DNA of 26,441 nucleotides from assembly GCA_003427395.1 (NCBI GenBank), contig BFEA01000318.1, positions 1,295,694 to 1,322,134 on the forward strand. The letters are read 5' to 3'. Source of the DNA: Chara braunii. Taxonomy: Eukaryota > Streptophyta > Charophyceae > Charales > Characeae. Position 1 is the first letter of the stretch, and every line of letters starts with the position of its first letter. The notes under the pieces are model-generated. The model ran no database searches. It had not been told where the DNA came from and worked only from the letters and a program-made list of their open reading frames with translations. The position numbers were made by a program, and so were the translations under genes. This document shows, in pieces, positions 1 through 9,544 of the stretch.

Positions 1-384
1 AAGTAGCATATAGGGAATAATACTCATTTTGGTTGTAAAACAGACATTTCCCCGCTAAAGTTAAAAAGTCACAAAATAAAGAGGAAATCCTCATACAACC
101 ATTATTCTGCAACCGATGGATAACAGAGGACGAGGATAAACCTTTTACGCTAACCACAAAAGACACAAGATGAGAACTAGAAAAAGGAGTATGGCAGGTG
201 AAACACATATGGGATGACAACAAGGAGTGGATGGAGGAAAAACAGTTGAGAAACACACTAAAGGATGTCACCGTTAGCGAACAACCTACAACAAATAATT
301 GCTAACATAACCCCATAATGGATGTCAACCCTAACAGACAATATATAATATGCAAGGGGCGACTGGGTGGTAATGACACACACG
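1..384. other. No gene recognised
   Basis: A-rich, CA-rich sequence of the same texture as the adjoining LINE-like remnant. It may be an older, unreadable part of it. No open frame or motif could be supported. Confidence 0.4.
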
Positions 385-403
385 TTTTCCCTAGTACTAC
401 AAA

Positions 404-914
404 GAACAAATAGAAGGGAAGGTTAACGAGATCACTTTCACTATGCACATAATAGAAGATCCACATAAAGACTGCAGAGTAAGCACCAATAGTGAAGGTC
501 AGGTTACTGTCAAATAATACTATCTCATAAAAGTAATAGTAGAAAATGACAATCTAACCCTTTATAATCCACAAACTGCGCTAGAAAATTTAGAGGTTGA
601 CCTAGCAGAATGGGCATGGAATCAGGGACAGAGAACCACGAGAGTTAATTCAAAACTTCACATCCTACTCTACACCACAAACCTAGGATACAAATTCAGA
701 AGAAGATTTACAAACCCTGACCCGGTGATATCAGAGCGATGGTCGAATAAAAGAGTTTCGCGCCATATGTACAGAAGGCCAAATAGAGGACCTTTATCAC
801 TGTTTTCTCAGATGCCCAAGAATACAACTCTTATGGCAAAAAATCAGGAAGCTTTGGGACAAAATGTCTTCCCCAGAATTCACTAATAATCCCATCCTCC
901 TACCGGGCTTCAAT
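404..914 (+). pseudogene. Remnant of a LINE-type (non-LTR) retrotransposon, 3' end of the reverse-transcriptase ORF
   Basis: Around 768-870 one frame reads C-T-E-G-Q-I-E-D-L-Y-H-C-F-L-R-C-P, then IQLLWQKIRKLWDKM. This resembles the zinc-binding C...E..H.F..CP....LW motif found after the reverse transcriptase in many plant LINEs. A different frame (from about 518 to 750) carries the upstream part, including NPQTALENLEVDLAEWAW and TNLGYKFRRRFTNPDPVISE, so there is a frameshift near 740-760. A TAA at 515-517 interrupts the frame again farther upstream. It is therefore a dead copy. The assignment rests on the motif only; the reverse-transcriptase core is not in the window. Confidence 0.55.
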
Positions 915-938
915 CTGTCTCTTATACACATCTAGATG
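915..938. other. Nextera/Tn5 mosaic-end adapter remnant (partial junction)
   Basis: The 19-bp Tn5 mosaic end CTGTCTCTTATACACATCT is present exactly at 915-933, followed by AGATG, the start of the reversed second end. This is laboratory adapter sequence left in the assembly, not a natural transposon. Confidence 0.93.
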
Positions 939-1160
939 GTCCAAGTTGCCCTCGATACTGGTAGGGTGATGGTCCTGAGCGCTGGTCACACTGGGGTGTT
1001 AGTAGCAGGGTAGGGACGGTGCTTCCTACCCAAAAACTTTGAAAAGAAGGGTGGGGGTTATAGTGTTAGGGGGTGCTTGTCACTGCTGTATGGTGACTGC
1101 CCTCGATACTGGTAGGGCGATTGCCCTGTAGGATAGTAGGGATAGGGGGTGGTCTGAAAC
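934..1160. repeat. Sequence trapped between two adapter remnants, with a degenerate internal repeat
   Basis: This piece of about 220 bp between the two adapter remnants contains GCCCTCGATACTGGTAGGG twice (about 948 and 1100). Its G/T-rich texture differs from the A/C-rich flanks. It is probably a library chimera joined here by adapter read-through, so its genomic position should not be trusted. Confidence 0.6.
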
Positions 1161-1198
1161 CTGTCTCTTATACACATCTAGATGTGTATAAGAGACAG
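1161..1198. other. Complete 38-bp Nextera mate-pair junction adapter
   Basis: CTGTCTCTTATACACATCT (1161-1179) is followed directly by its reverse complement (1180-1198). That is exactly the circularisation junction adapter of Nextera mate-pair libraries. Translated, it gives the well-known artefact peptide SYTHLDVYKRQ on the minus strand. It marks an artificial join. Confidence 0.96.
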
Positions 1199-1199
1199 A

Positions 1200-1760
1200 C
1201 ATAACTCTGGATTCTATGGCGCAGAGAGAGGAAGAGAATGAGAAAAGATGAATAAAGAGCAAAAGAGCACAAAAACAAATTTGAGACCGACTTCCTGGCA
1301 GGAGGTAAAATTGCAAGGATCAAAGGTCACAGTCTAGTCTTCATGTCTTCCCCAGAATTCACTAATAATCCCAGAAAACAATTTCTTTCAATCAATGCAA
1401 AATCAAGAAGCATGGGCTCTATTCCAACAACATGTGGAAACATAACTCTGGATTCTATGGCGCAGAGAGAGGAAGAGAATGAGAAAAGATGAATAAAGAG
1501 CAAAAGAGCACAAAAACAAATTTGAGACCGACTTCCTGGCAGGAGGTAAAATTGCAAGGATCAAAGGTCACAGTCTAGTCTTCATGTCTTCCCCAGAATT
1601 CACTAATAATCCCATAAAACAATTTCTTTCAATCAATGCAAAATCAAGAAGCATGGGCTCTATTCCAACAGCATGTGGAAACAAAACTCTAGGTTCTATG
1701 GCGCAGAGAAACGAAGATAATGAGAAAAGATGAATCAAGAGCAGAGGTAAACTTGCAAGG
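1200..1760. repeat. About 240-bp tandem repeat, 2.3 copies, derived from the LINE tail
   Basis: Copies begin at about 1200, 1440 and 1679, each starting near TCTATGGCGCAGAGA; the third is diverged and loses part of the unit. The block GTCTTCCCCAGAATTCACTA occurs in two repeat copies (about 1344 and 1586) and also in the LINE remnant at about 867, immediately after its LWDKM codons. The repeat is therefore the retrotransposon's 3' end, duplicated. Because the first copy abuts an adapter junction at 1198, part of the duplication may be an assembly artefact. Confidence 0.75.
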
Positions 1761-2130
1761 ATTAAAGTCTTCACACTTTGGGAAGGAAGCACAAGTCCCC
1801 CATAAGTAGACTCACACTCTCTTATCAACATCCTAGAATCTTTTAACATCCATATGGAATCTGCATAGAAAGGACTAATCAAAGAATCATGCCCCTTCCT
1901 AAAACACAAACTATCACAACAACCAAACCAAAGAACGTAACAAACACAAAACCAAAGAGCTTCAGGAAGACAAAAGTAGGGACACAAACACGATAAGGAG
2001 ACTAGTACAACTACCGGAGAAAATTGGTCTAGCCCAGCTCAAACACAGATAAAGATGTTTAATAACAATATCAAATAAAGATCCCTAGGGTTTACGGCTT
2101 ACTACATATTACATCCAATAAGGCTAGAAT
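1761..2130. other. No gene recognised; probable LINE tail or flank
   Basis: A/C-rich sequence continuing the composition of the LINE remnant. Translation on the plus strand is broken by stops. Nothing further could be supported. Confidence 0.35.
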
Positions 2131-2242
2131 CCAAGGTCTTAGTAGAAAAGTCCGCAAACCTCCCAAAGGGGAGAGGAAAAAGTCAACCAAGGTCTTACTA
2201 GAAAAGTCCGCAAACCCCCCAAAGGGGAGAGGAAAAAGTCAA
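2131..2242. repeat. 56-bp tandem duplication
   Basis: CCAAGGTCTTA.TAGAAAAGTC begins at 2131 and again at 2187. The two units are nearly identical through AAAGGGGAGAGGAAAAAGTC. Confidence 0.9.
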
Positions 2243-2609
2243 CTAGGAGCGAGGACTCTAGTAGGATATCCAGCAACCGATAGGACAAGGTTTAGGGTTT
2301 TAGCAAGCAGTTCCAGCAAAAGTAAGCAAAACAGTCACCCAAGACGCAGATAGCAACAAGCAGGCTCAACCCTAAAAAATAGATTCACAGCTCCTAAAAG
2401 TTAGGTTGTTATCTTATCCAATATAAAAAAGATACAAATTACTCAAATCATGCACTTTGGTTTTGAACAAAATATAGGTTGTGTTGTTTACAAAGTATTG
2501 ATCAATTACATGGACCTACTTTTCAATCCATTTGTGGAAACATAGCATGTGTTTCTAATCATGACACCCAGGCTGGGGAGAGGAGCAGGATTGCAGGGGG
2601 AAGAGGGGG

Positions 2610-2798
2610 TATATCCTTCCACAAGGAAGCAATCAATGCCGCCCACTTGGGCCTCCCAGCCATAATGGGAAGGAGCGTGCGTGAGTTTCTCATGTATTCC
2701 ATATTGACTTGCCGGGGGAATAGGAACCGGACTGTCGCTCCCCAGAATGGAAGGAGCCAGAACCAAGAGGTTCTGTTAAAAAAAAAAAAAAAAAAAAA
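2610..2798 (+). mobile_element. Poly-A-tailed short retroposon (SINE-like), copy 1
   Basis: From about 2610 the sequence matches a second copy at about 11831-12026. Shared blocks include AGCAATCAATGC, ATTGACTTGCCGG, GGAACCGGACTG.CGCTCCC and CAGAATGG, then GGAGCCAG.ACCA. Both copies end in a run of about 21 A (here 2778-2798). Shared body plus terminal poly-A at two unlinked sites is the signature of a retroposon moved by LINE enzymes. I cannot identify the parent RNA; clear tRNA A and B boxes are not visible. Confidence 0.65.
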
Positions 2799-3099
2799 CA
2801 TCGGCGGGTCAAGTTACCAGGGGTGATAAGAGCAACCCTTGATAACACTCCCCCAAATGGCTCCTATGCTGGAAAGCGGGTCTAACATGCGTTTTCAACA
2901 ATAACAGGTCGGGGCCATTACCTAGTTTCGACTGGTGGCAAAAAGAACAGACAATCCTGAAGTATTACGAAAACCATTGAGTGGAGTTCCTGCCTCTTCA
3001 GACCGCCCCAGATACATTTATTACTAACTTGAACACGACCGCATCCCATGCAAGCCAGACTGTTATCATCACTTTTCAAGTCCCCTTGTACCTCAACTA

Positions 3100-3720
3100 A
3101 GGAGACGGCAGATGGGAGGAAGCGATCGAGAAAGTCGGAGAGGCCTCGCATTGGGTCCGGGGCGTCGATCCTTGTCCAGTCGGGAAAGGAGAGGTGGTAC
3201 TCCTTTATGATCATCCCCTGGTCGTCCCCCTGCTCCCCTTTCTATTCTGCTTCTGCTGTCCAGCCTCCTTGTTCTCTGGAAGTGATCAGGAAAGCCGGAG
3301 AGGAGTCGCATTGGGACTGGGGCGTAGATCTTTGTCCAGTCAGGAAAGGAGAGGTCGTACTCCATTATGATCATCCCCTGTCGGAGAGGCGTCATATTGG
3401 GACATCCGCTGGTCATCCCCCTGCTCCCCTTTTTATTCTGCTTCTGCTGTCCAGCCTCCTTGTTCTCGGGAAGTGATCAGGAAAGCCGGAGAGGCATCAC
3501 ATTGGGACTGGGGCGTAGATCTTTGTCCAGTCGGGAAAGGAGAGGTGGTACTCCATTATGATTATCCCCTGTCGGAGAGGCGTCATATTGGGACTGGGGC
3601 ACCGATCTTTGTCCAGTCAGGAAAGGAGAGGTGGTACTCCACTATGATCATCCCCTGGTCAACCCCCTGCTCCCCTTTCTATTCCCCTTCTGCTGTCCAG
3701 CCTCCATGTTCTCCTCCCAA
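3100..3720. repeat. Complex minisatellite, about 150-180-bp units with internal deletions
   Basis: Several units carry GTCGGAGAGG or GCCGGAGAGG, then GCATTGGGACTGGGGC, TTTGTCCAGTC.GGAAAGGAG, TACTCC.TTATGATCATCCCC and TGCTCCCCTTTCTATTC. Units begin near 3136, 3294 and 3476; shorter ones begin near 3380 and 3571. A diverged outlying copy is at about 5720-5820. Frames open through it because the repeat is stop-poor, but nothing suggests a protein. Confidence 0.8.
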
Positions 3721-3812
3721 CCAGTCTTTTATGAATTATTTCATATTTGTTTTTTTTTTCGTTTTTTAATGTAGGGAAGCTAATTTGTCCTTCACCAAGT
3801 CTTATTGAAGTG

Positions 3813-3969
3813 TTAAACCACCAGTACTTGGCCCAGCTATCGGCGGTGGGAAAAATAGAGTAGAAACATTTCTAGTCGGATGAATTTGTGCGGACTTGTA
3901 GTGACCCGTACGTTTCCTAAAATCGTGGCTTGTTAATGGGCACGACTTTAGGAAGTATGGGTGGTTTAA
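3813..3969. mobile_element. Short TTAA-flanked inverted-repeat element (MITE-like)
   Basis: The left end reads TTAAACCACCAGTACTT and the right end AAGTATGGGTGGTTTAA, a nearly perfect inverted pair in which TTAA lies at both outer edges. TTAA is the insertion site duplicated by piggyBac-type transposases. The same ends occur at 10238-10439 and elsewhere in the window. No transposase gene is present. Confidence 0.55.
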
Positions 3970-4166
3970 GTCCGGTTGTACCGGGTGTTTGATTTATTCA
4001 GTATATGATGGCTCTTCCAGGTGTAACGCCTCCATTTGGAAAGTTTGGCTTGTTAACGGGCACGACTTTAGGAAGTACAGGTGGTTTAAGTCCAGTTGTA
4101 TCCGGTGTTTGATTGATTCAGTATATTATGGGTTTTCCAGGTGTAATGCCTCCATTTGGAAAGTGC
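3927..4166. repeat. 120-bp tandem duplication containing an element end
   Basis: GGCTTGTTAA.GGGCACGACT starts at 3927 and again at 4047. The rest of the unit (GGTGGTTTAAGTCC, GTGTTTGAT, TTCCAGGTGTAA.GCCTCC) is also repeated. The right terminus of the TTAA-flanked element is inside the unit, so the duplication happened after insertion. Confidence 0.9.
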
Positions 4167-4317
4167 AGTGTCTTCACCGGAGTGCCCATGATATACTAGC
4201 CCTGCGTGTTATCTTGAAAATGTTACATGCAAAGACGATGGCCTGCTCCAGTTGCCAGGCTTCACATAACAACGCCATCCAGTCCCATGCCCAGTGAGTG
4301 GTAGTGCCTGCCGTCTT

Positions 4318-4459
4318 CCCCCGAACATAATGCATATTGAGTTTTCGAACAAAATCGATGATTCGAAGAGAACCCATAAAACGCATATGCATTGTACCCA
4401 TACAGAAAGCAACCTATGCGCTATATGCATTTACAACGCATATGCGTTATGTTCGGGGG
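4318..4459. mobile_element. 142-bp miniature inverted-repeat element
   Basis: CCCCCGAACATAATGCATAT (4318-4337) and its inverted partner at 4440-4459 match at 19 of 20 positions. The interior is rich in CATATGC motifs that extend the self-complementarity. I see no clear target duplication. It is non-coding and likely a non-autonomous DNA element. Confidence 0.7.
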
Positions 4460-5262
4460 CTCCATATGCGATCCCACCACCTCTAGAGCCAGAGAGAGCC
4501 TGGGCATTGTTAAAAAATATGTTTTATTGTGTCTGGAATCCTCCGGGCCGGAAAAGATGTATGATAGACTTTGCATCGAGGGAGAGAAACACATTTTTGT
4601 TCTAAATATGTTTTGTCAATCAGCCAGTCGTTGGCAGGCAGACAATGGTGCTCGACTTGTCACCACAAATAGGCCAACTTTGTCGGCTTAGTGTTGCTGA
4701 CTTTAAACCATTTGATGGGACGTCTAGAGTCCCTTCCTATGTTGAGATATCCCATCCAATGCGCTTTGACTGCGCCTTTCAGGTTGACCCCGGGATACAT
4801 CATGCAGTAGGTTGCCTTCACCTCTAATGAGTGCATCTGGCGACTCCCTAGCAAGTAGGGTTGTCTAGGTCCAGTTGATTGGGTCGAGGGCAAGGTATGT
4901 GATAGGTGTATCTGGTCTATAGGCTAGCCAAGCCCTTGTGAAAGGCCTCTATCCCGGTTGTGGTAAGAGAACCGCAGAAATCGAGGCTTTTGCCTATTGG
5001 GCTGCTCCATCTATTGGTGGGGAGTGTCACCTGCTGGAAATCGGGTCCAGCGTCCCTTAAAACATCATCTCAGTACTGAGTTTGTTGGGGTCGCACAAAT
5101 CATCCTTTCAACTTCTGGAGCTTCTACTTCTTACTGAAGTAGTGGAGCAAGTCCTCTTGTTTTCAAAAAACTGCCAGCAGTGATTCCTCTGGCTTTCAGA
5201 GGCTTGACTATGCTGGTTGTTGAAAAGAGGCAGAAAGCTCTTCGCCCTGTACCAGGCGCCGG
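4460..5262. other. No gene or repeat recognised
   Basis: Mixed-composition sequence without a convincing open frame, motif or tandem structure on either strand. Confidence 0.4.
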
Positions 5263-5329
5263 ATGTCTACTGCTGAGGGACTGGTTCCTTGCTCTCCCTA
5301 CTACCTTTTACCCAATATAAGATTTACCA

Positions 5330-5520
5330 CCTCATTTATCTATCTCTTAACCCTTAAACCCTTTCCCCTTGTGGCCCAGGATAAACCCAATTCCTCATTT
5401 ATCTATCTCTTAACCCGTAAACTCTTTCCCCTTGTGGCCCAGGATAACCCCCATTCCTCATTTATCTCTCTCTTAACCCTTAAACCCTTTCCTCTTGTGG
5501 CCCAGGATAACCCCCATTCC
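5330..5520. repeat. 63-bp minisatellite, 3 copies
   Basis: CCTCATTTATCTATCTCTTA begins at 5330, 5393 and 5456 with few differences. A weaker fourth unit is visible at about 5574-5640. Because 63 is a multiple of three, one plus-strand frame stays open and would give a 21-residue repeat (LLT.K.FPLVAQD). I judge this non-coding: no homology and no splice or start context. Confidence 0.88.
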
Positions 5521-5640
5521 TTCCTTTCTTCCTCTCCCAACTACCTTTTTACCCAAGAAGATTGACCGCGGTGTCTTAAACCGTAAAACCTTTCCCCACG
5601 TGAACCTCAGTCATTCTGTCACGGGATAGCCCCCGTTCCT

Positions 5641-6100
5641 TCCCATCTTTCTCCCCTGTACCAATCTATTCCGACTAAGCTATTTGCAGAGGGGGGGGGA
5701 AGAAGTCCAGGAACTGATCACATGGTCGCATTGGGATTGAGCCATCTAGCTTGGTCAAGTCATGGAAGACGAGTTGGTACTTGTTTCCCTGCATCCTCCC
5801 TTGTCCTCTTCCTTCCCCACACCATTCCACCTTTCCCATCTTCCCCCCTGATTCCCCCCCAAGCCAGCTTTTGCTGATTTTTTTAATCCTTCGCTCAACT
5901 GTTGGCCGTCAAGTGGGGGGGAAGGGGGGTATAAATTGGCTTTTAAGGGGCTAGAGGGGTTTATAGGCGGGTGCCTTGGTCTGCTTCTGTTGTTTTNTTC
6001 TTCTTTTTTTTTNATCTTCAATTGCGTGAGGAATTAGTAGTTTCAAGTTTGTACTGCAATTAAACATATTTCTTTGCTGGAATTTCTTGGATTTTTCCCT
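5641..6100. other. T/C-rich intergenic sequence with two single-N positions
   Basis: Contains a G-run near 5692-5699, a diverged copy of the 3100-3720 minisatellite unit near 5720-5820, and unresolved bases at 5997 and 6013 within T-rich sequence. No gene is visible. Confidence 0.5.
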
Positions 6101-6335
6101 TTCTTTGGTGCTGGGGCTGCCTGGACCCTGCCCTGCCTCCATGTCCGGCTGGGAACCTATTTCTTTGGCACTGGGGCTGCCAGGACCCTGCCGGCCCTTC
6201 ATACCCGGCTGGGAATCTATTGGAATTCTACACAGCATATATTCTTCCGCTCAAATTTCTTGATTTTTTTCTCTTTCTTTGGCGCTGGGGCTGCCTGGAC
6301 CCTGCCCCTGGTTCATGCCCGGCTGGGAACCCGCG
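6101..6335. repeat. 60-bp minisatellite, 3 interrupted copies
   Basis: TTCTTTGG.GCTGGGGCTGCC starts at 6101, 6161 and 6275; each is followed by GGACCCTGCC and CCCGGCTGGGAA or TCCGGCTGGGAA. The third copy is separated from the second by extra sequence, which itself repeats the TTTCTTGATTTTT lead-in. Confidence 0.85.
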
Positions 6336-6339
6336 CGTG

Positions 6340-9060
6340 CACCCGGAGAAACAGCCTGGTGTTTTTGTCAATTTCGCAACATTTTTTGTCAATTTCACCA
6401 TCTGCGTACGGTTCACTGGGCAGTCCTCTACATATTTTCACGATTACATCGTATCCATGCTTTTTGTTCCATACCTCCTGCAAAGGGTATATGTGACACT
6501 TGGAAATTTTCAACTGAACCTGCTGACATTCCCGCTCAGGTACATCCACAAAATCTCCAGTGTGAGCATGCCCTTGTTCACATCCATTTCCAAATAACAC
6601 CTACATGCACACTTACATATCACGCCCCGGTTGGCACAACATTCACAACTCACACCAGATGCTGTCGAAATGCCTCTCACAAGGATGGTCATCATCTTCT
6701 TCTCTTCCAGGAACATTAGAAATGACGAAACAAAAGTGCCTTTCATTTCCAGTTAACTTCGGCGTAAAGGCATATCGCCTTTCATTTAATGACACAACAT
6801 TTTTTTGGCATCATCATGGAACCCAGATGTTTCGACAAATCCGTATTATCTTTACTGACCTGCTTTGAGGATTCCTACACCATCCTCTATTCCTTCCTCT
6901 CCCCCCGTCGGTATTGTCTCAATTAATGTCCATCTTTTACACAGAGCGCAAACAGCACGCCACACACGAATCAGCTGCTTGACGCCCCTCTCCTCCAAAG
7001 TTCTCTCCATTATGCCTTAACCCTCATGGTCTGTAAGCACATAAGTCTCTCCCATATCGAACCTTTACCTTGCTTATCAACCAACCTTGTGCGTTCCCTT
7101 CATTTTGATCATCTTCTTATGTGCCGGCCCTGTCATCCTGAAATGTCATGTCAATCTCCAGCTCACCCTACACTTGGAACCAACGAGCCATGCAGAGATT
7201 ACTATTAACTATTACATAAAGTAATCTCTTCTGCAATCACCTCAAAGCAGAGCCAAGCAGAGAACGATGGACCAAAATGAAGTGCGTATAAAGGTCTGTA
7301 GCATCGGATACGTAGAGTTGACGGGGAATAAGTGGATCTGTTCCTCGGCACTTACCACCATACGTGCTTGATTACACTTTTGCCCTGCATTAAAGATCTT
7401 GCATCAGATCATGTCCAAAAAGAATCGATGACGCTCGCTGAAACTTCACAGCAATCGCCAAAATAACGTGACAAGGTTTACTCTGAAAGCCAGCGTGCAA
7501 GAGCAGACAATCTCAAAGAGTGACAGTCAAAAATCTATCATCTTGAATCTTCTTATGCAGGGGCTTTATGCTCATAGAATAGTAGAGTCCGTACTCAACT
7601 ACTTCGTGCTCAAGAGAGATGAAATGACGTCCTGCGGGATTCCTGCCACTTTTACTCCCCCACTCAACTGGCGCCTCATTCAAGCTTCCAGCCCTTTCCA
7701 TCGACCTCCTCCCATGCACAACCCAGGCCTCGAATGAAATGACATCCTGCCACTTTACTTACCCGATTAACCAATAGCAACTTAGGTGTAGGCTGATGCA
7801 GAACAAATGAGGGATCAGGCAGGAAATCCCCAACATGTGACACTTGTCAAGCTCTCATTGCTCACTCGACATCTCCGAACTTTCCAGGAGAGGCACTGCA
7901 AACCAACACTCCATTGAAACCGACATTTGCCGGAACCCAATTTCCGGTTGCCTTCTTCTGTCTGAGCGCAAAAACAGGCAGAACATGAAACAGCCAGCTT
8001 CTATCCTGACACGTCAGGTATCAGAAAAGGCTGGACCATTGCGACACTGGCACCATGGGCGTCTCTTTCCATGCCCCCAACAAACCGGTGCTGCTCTCCA
8101 ATAAGTTACTACCCATGAGAAAAGGGAGGCTGACAGAATCCCGCGTCATCTTGTGCAGAGTGGCATGACACCAGCCACATACACAATAAGAACACACCCT
8201 GGATGTGCACTAGTCTGAATTTCCAGACACGGGAGGAGAACAAGGGAGACGAGGAGAATCGAAAGAGGAACAACCCAAACAAAGATAAAAGTCAGGGGAA
8301 CAAATGTGGTCTATTGGAAAGGAAACGTCAAACAACCTTTACCCCCCGACGGTGAAGCCTCTGAAGCGCAATCTGCATTCTCGTCCAACCTGACAGCTGG
8401 GTTCCCATTTTGGGACTACAGCATTTGGTGAAACCGGCGAACCGTTCACGTCCAATGGGACAGAGGGCTAATGCACAATGAGCTGCTGAGCAGCGCTGCT
8501 CATTGGCCACCGAGCTTTGTTAGGCCTCTGCAGTACCACTACAGGCTTGTCTGCTACATGCTGCTACATGCTGGAGTCACACTCTTTTGACGTACGAGAC
8601 AGCTAGCAAAATTGGCGGAGGGAAGCATCCAATAGCGCAAGGAGACTGAGAATGCCAAACGGGCCACGGAGCTAAAGAATCCGTAGCACAAAGCGAATTC
8701 GCCCTTCGGATGAATCACTTGGGCTGACTGCTGAATAAGCCCTTCAAATGTACGACCCAAGCAAAACCCCTGCACATGGGCTGACCTCATGGCATAATAA
8801 CGACTCACAAATTGTGCTCCATGAGCTGCCCTTGCATATTGATCGGGGAACGCGACTGTTCCTCCCCTCAGGTTGAAAACCTGATCTGTGGTGTGGTAGT
8901 CCACTGTCGATGCCATCTTGCATTGCTGCCGAGTAACTCGCATGCACAAACACTGGCAGCAGTAGCAATGCACAATCGCGAATTTGCACATTTACGAACA
9001 CGATGGAGCAAGATGGGCTATGACAAGATAAAGGACAGGAGCAGTATATACACAACCCTC
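6340..9060. other. 2.7 kb without a recognisable gene
   Basis: Base composition is even and repeats are few. The short open frames on both strands (up to about 145 codons) have no recognisable domain. There are minor local duplications, such as GAAATGACRTCCTGC near 7621 and 7737, and CTGCTACATG near 8549 and 8559. It could hold introns or UTR of an unseen neighbouring gene. Confidence 0.4.
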
Positions 9061-9062
9061 GG

Positions 9063-9065
<3 letters not shown>

Positions 9066-9103
<38 letters not shown>

Positions 9104-9121
9104 CACACACACACACACACC
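9066..9121. repeat. (CT)n then (CA)n compound microsatellite
   Basis: About 36 nt of alternating CT (9066-9101) run straight into about 20 nt of CA (9102-9121). It lies about 280 bp past the kinase stop codon. Confidence 0.97.
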
Positions 9122-9185
9122 CTGCTTCCCCCCTCCTCAACCTCCTCCCTCTTCATCACTAACTCCCAATCGGCATCTTGATTGT

Positions 9186-9186
<1 letters not shown>

Positions 9187-9222
<36 letters not shown>
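9187..9222. repeat. (CT)18 microsatellite
   Basis: Uninterrupted CT dinucleotides immediately distal to the likely kinase 3' UTR. On the transcribed strand it would read GA. Confidence 0.97.
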
Positions 9223-9224
<2 letters not shown>

Positions 9225-9228
<4 letters not shown>

Positions 9229-9403
9229 GAGCCCTCTCCGTTACCAATTTCAACAATGCCTGCTGCTCCAGGTTCGCAATGAAAAGTGAAAAATAAATGA
9301 CCTGAAATATTAATGATCAGCATCCAAACAAACAGAAAACGACTCAACGTTCAAAACTGAGTGGCATGCCTCCACATGTCGAAATCCAGTGCCACTCCTG
9401 GGG
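9225..9403 (-). other. Probable 3' UTR of the aspartate kinase gene
   Basis: This is the sequence just downstream of the kinase stop on the minus strand. I see no AATAAA on the minus strand between 9225 and 9403, so the cleavage site is unknown. Transcription may run on into the GA-rich microsatellites at 9187-9222 and 9066-9101. Confidence 0.4.
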
Positions 9404-9544
9404 TTAGCAACATGGTTCGAGGTTGCCATTTCCATAGCCTGCGATCAGCCTCTCGACAAGATGCTCCTGCTCGAAGAAGACACAGTGCAAAGCCTTGACA
9501 CATAACTCTGCCTCATCATCGTCCACAATCACCGAAATGTTAAC
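9404..9544 (-). CDS. Aspartate kinase terminal exon h with stop codon
   Basis: Encodes residues 243-288 plus the TAA stop (9404-9406). It opens [20 protein letters not shown], followed by [14 protein letters not shown] and a variable Gly/Asn-rich tail ending in Cys-Cys. VNIS.IV.D.EAE.CV.ALH..FFE is the conserved end of ACT domain 2. The acceptor is tttgtcacag/GTT. The short variable tail shows the protein ends here without a dehydrogenase domain. Confidence 0.94.
   Translation of the reverse strand, partial: VNISVIVDDDEAELCVKALHCVFFEQEHLVERLIAGYGNGNLEPCC

Noticed and set aside
915-1198. Natural Tn5/IS50-type transposon ends
   Set aside because: The sequence is the hyperactive laboratory mosaic end in junction-adapter arrangement, with no transposase, in a eukaryotic genome.
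1080-1316. Minus-strand open frame containing SYTHLDVYKRQ
   Set aside because: The peptide is a translation of the mate-pair junction adapter; the rest lies in repeat DNA.
3100-3720. CRISPR array
   Set aside because: Units are long, direct and irregular with no unique spacers; this is a minisatellite.
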